Both the position numbers and the translations under genes were made by a program. A stretch of DNA of 64,000 nucleotides from Hydractinia symbiolongicarpus (taxonomy: Eukaryota > Cnidaria > Hydrozoa > Anthoathecata > Hydractiniidae): positions 126,001-190,000 of the forward strand of contig NC_079876.1 of the NCBI RefSeq assembly GCF_029227915.1, read 5' to 3'. A model generated the notes under the pieces. It had not been told where the DNA came from. It did no database searches and saw only the letters and a list, made by a program, of their open reading frames with translations. How positions within the stretch are numbered: the stretch's first letter is position 1; every line of letters begins with the position of its first letter. Of this stretch, positions 63,801 through 64,000 are shown one piece after another.

Positions 63801-64000
63801 TTCAGCGTCTCATCAAAAATGAAAACATTTTTAAAAACTACAAGTCTTATGCGTTTTAGTGTTGAAAAAATAATTTAAAAAATCGTTCTGGAAATGAGTT
63901 TACTCCCTGGGTACTTTCTTTGTATACATTCGACTATACGGGCCAAGCCCGGGATTTACGGGAAATCGCGGGTTTTCGTTTGCCGGCGATTAAACTTCTT
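60837..64000 (+). repeat. Right-end satellite, mixed monomers
   Basis: Continues the CTCCGTGGG, GTGAATAAATAAT, CCGGTGATTAAACC and GTCACATC monomers of the Q region. A 7-mer offset of 1,420 bp links 60641 and 62061 (GAAATTGCGGG with ACATTTTCAAAAAC). Several singletons appear after 62300: AAGGCCCTAGTC, AAAAAGTACAAG, AATAATGCAAAAATTCG, TTTAATCAGCG, GATGAGTTTTAG, GGATTTAGGGG and GCCGTTGATT. No HOR partner for the last ~1.5 kb is visible. The array runs off the window in mid-monomer. Confidence 0.75.

Larger units (their letters stand above)
1..64000 (+). repeat. 203-bp satellite DNA array, about 315 head-to-tail monomers
   Basis: Every part of the window aligns to the same ~203-bp unit, which can be followed through landmarks in fixed order: TCGTTCGGGAAATGAG, CTTTGTATAC, CTATACGGGCC, TTTGCCGGCGATTAAA, CAGCGTCTCATC, AAAACATTTTT, ACAAGTCTCATG and TAATTTAAAA. 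No monomer is inverted and no foreign sequence interrupts the series. Monomers differ mainly by substitutions at recurrent positions; indels are rare (1 bp, 21-22 bp and one 79 bp). No gene or RNA gene can be supported anywhere, so all stretches longer than 300 bases hold only satellite. Scale, purity and higher-order structure indicate eukaryotic constitutive heterochromatin. A centromeric role is possible but not shown. I do not recognise the family. Confidence 0.98.

Noticed and set aside
1-64000. CRISPR array
   Set aside because: Repeats are contiguous 203-bp units that are similar along their full length. There are no short identical repeats separated by unique spacers and no cas genes.
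1-64000. Gene encoding a repetitive protein, or rDNA/tandem gene cluster
   Set aside because: 203 is not divisible by 3, stops occur in every frame within about one to two monomers, and no rRNA, tRNA or 5S-like internal promoter sequence was seen.
1-64000. Telomeric or microsatellite tracts
   Set aside because: No TTAGGG/TTTAGGG-type runs and no simple repeats beyond short A or T runs of at most ten bases inside monomers.
1-64000. Assigning a species or plant versus animal origin
   Set aside because: The monomer matches no satellite I can recall with confidence. CpG-type transitions suggest a methylating host but do not separate plants from vertebrates.

Overview
The whole 64 kb window is one uninterrupted block of eukaryotic satellite DNA. 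It is a head-to-tail tandem array of a ~203-bp monomer, about 315 copies, all in the same orientation. The array is already running at base 1 and is still running at base 64000, so neither edge is present. I see no gene, RNA gene, transposon, CRISPR array, origin or unique-sequence insertion. Open frames of 61-121 codons recur once per monomer on both strands, but they are by-products of the repeat: 203 is not a multiple of 3, nearly every plus-strand frame closes at the same TAA, and most open only at a TTG.

The monomer is about 37% GC and bipartite. A GC-rich half carries four CGGG-like elements spaced 9-11 bp apart, a GATTT/AAATC dyad and a GCCGGC palindrome. An AT-rich half carries a strong 22-bp dyad (TCAAAAATG, loop AAAA, CATTTTTGA) and A-tracts. 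CpG is not depleted, yet nearly every CpG position shows transition alleles in some monomers, the pattern left by deamination of methylated cytosine. Monomer length fits one nucleosome plus linker. These properties suit a centromeric, pericentromeric or subtelomeric satellite. I do not recognise the family and cannot name the host lineage; a plant or animal with CpG methylation is most consistent.

The information lies in the higher-order repeat (HOR) layout, which changes along the window. 1-3030: an 8-mer of 1,624 bp. 2820-15210: a 20- to 21-mer of ~4,058-4,261 bp in three copies, with nested 406-bp dimer expansions. 15211-25888: an 11- to 12-mer of 2,233-2,435 bp in five units, one shortened by a 79-bp deletion. 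25889-27477: transition. 27478-30600: a 6-mer of 1,174 bp carrying monomers with a fixed 22-bp deletion. 30622-34275: a 5-mer of 1,015 bp. 34276-43380: mixed 2-, 5-, 9- and 11-mers. 43380-64000: nested 5- and 6-mer duplications plus long segmental copies displaced by 7,102, 6,901 and 5,686 bp.

Nothing here acts as genes acting together. The window is best read as a record of repeated unequal exchange and segmental amplification inside a satellite array, with local homogenisation and several dated rearrangements. Periods were measured from shared rare variants and exact offsets read by eye; block edges marked approximate are good to about one monomer.
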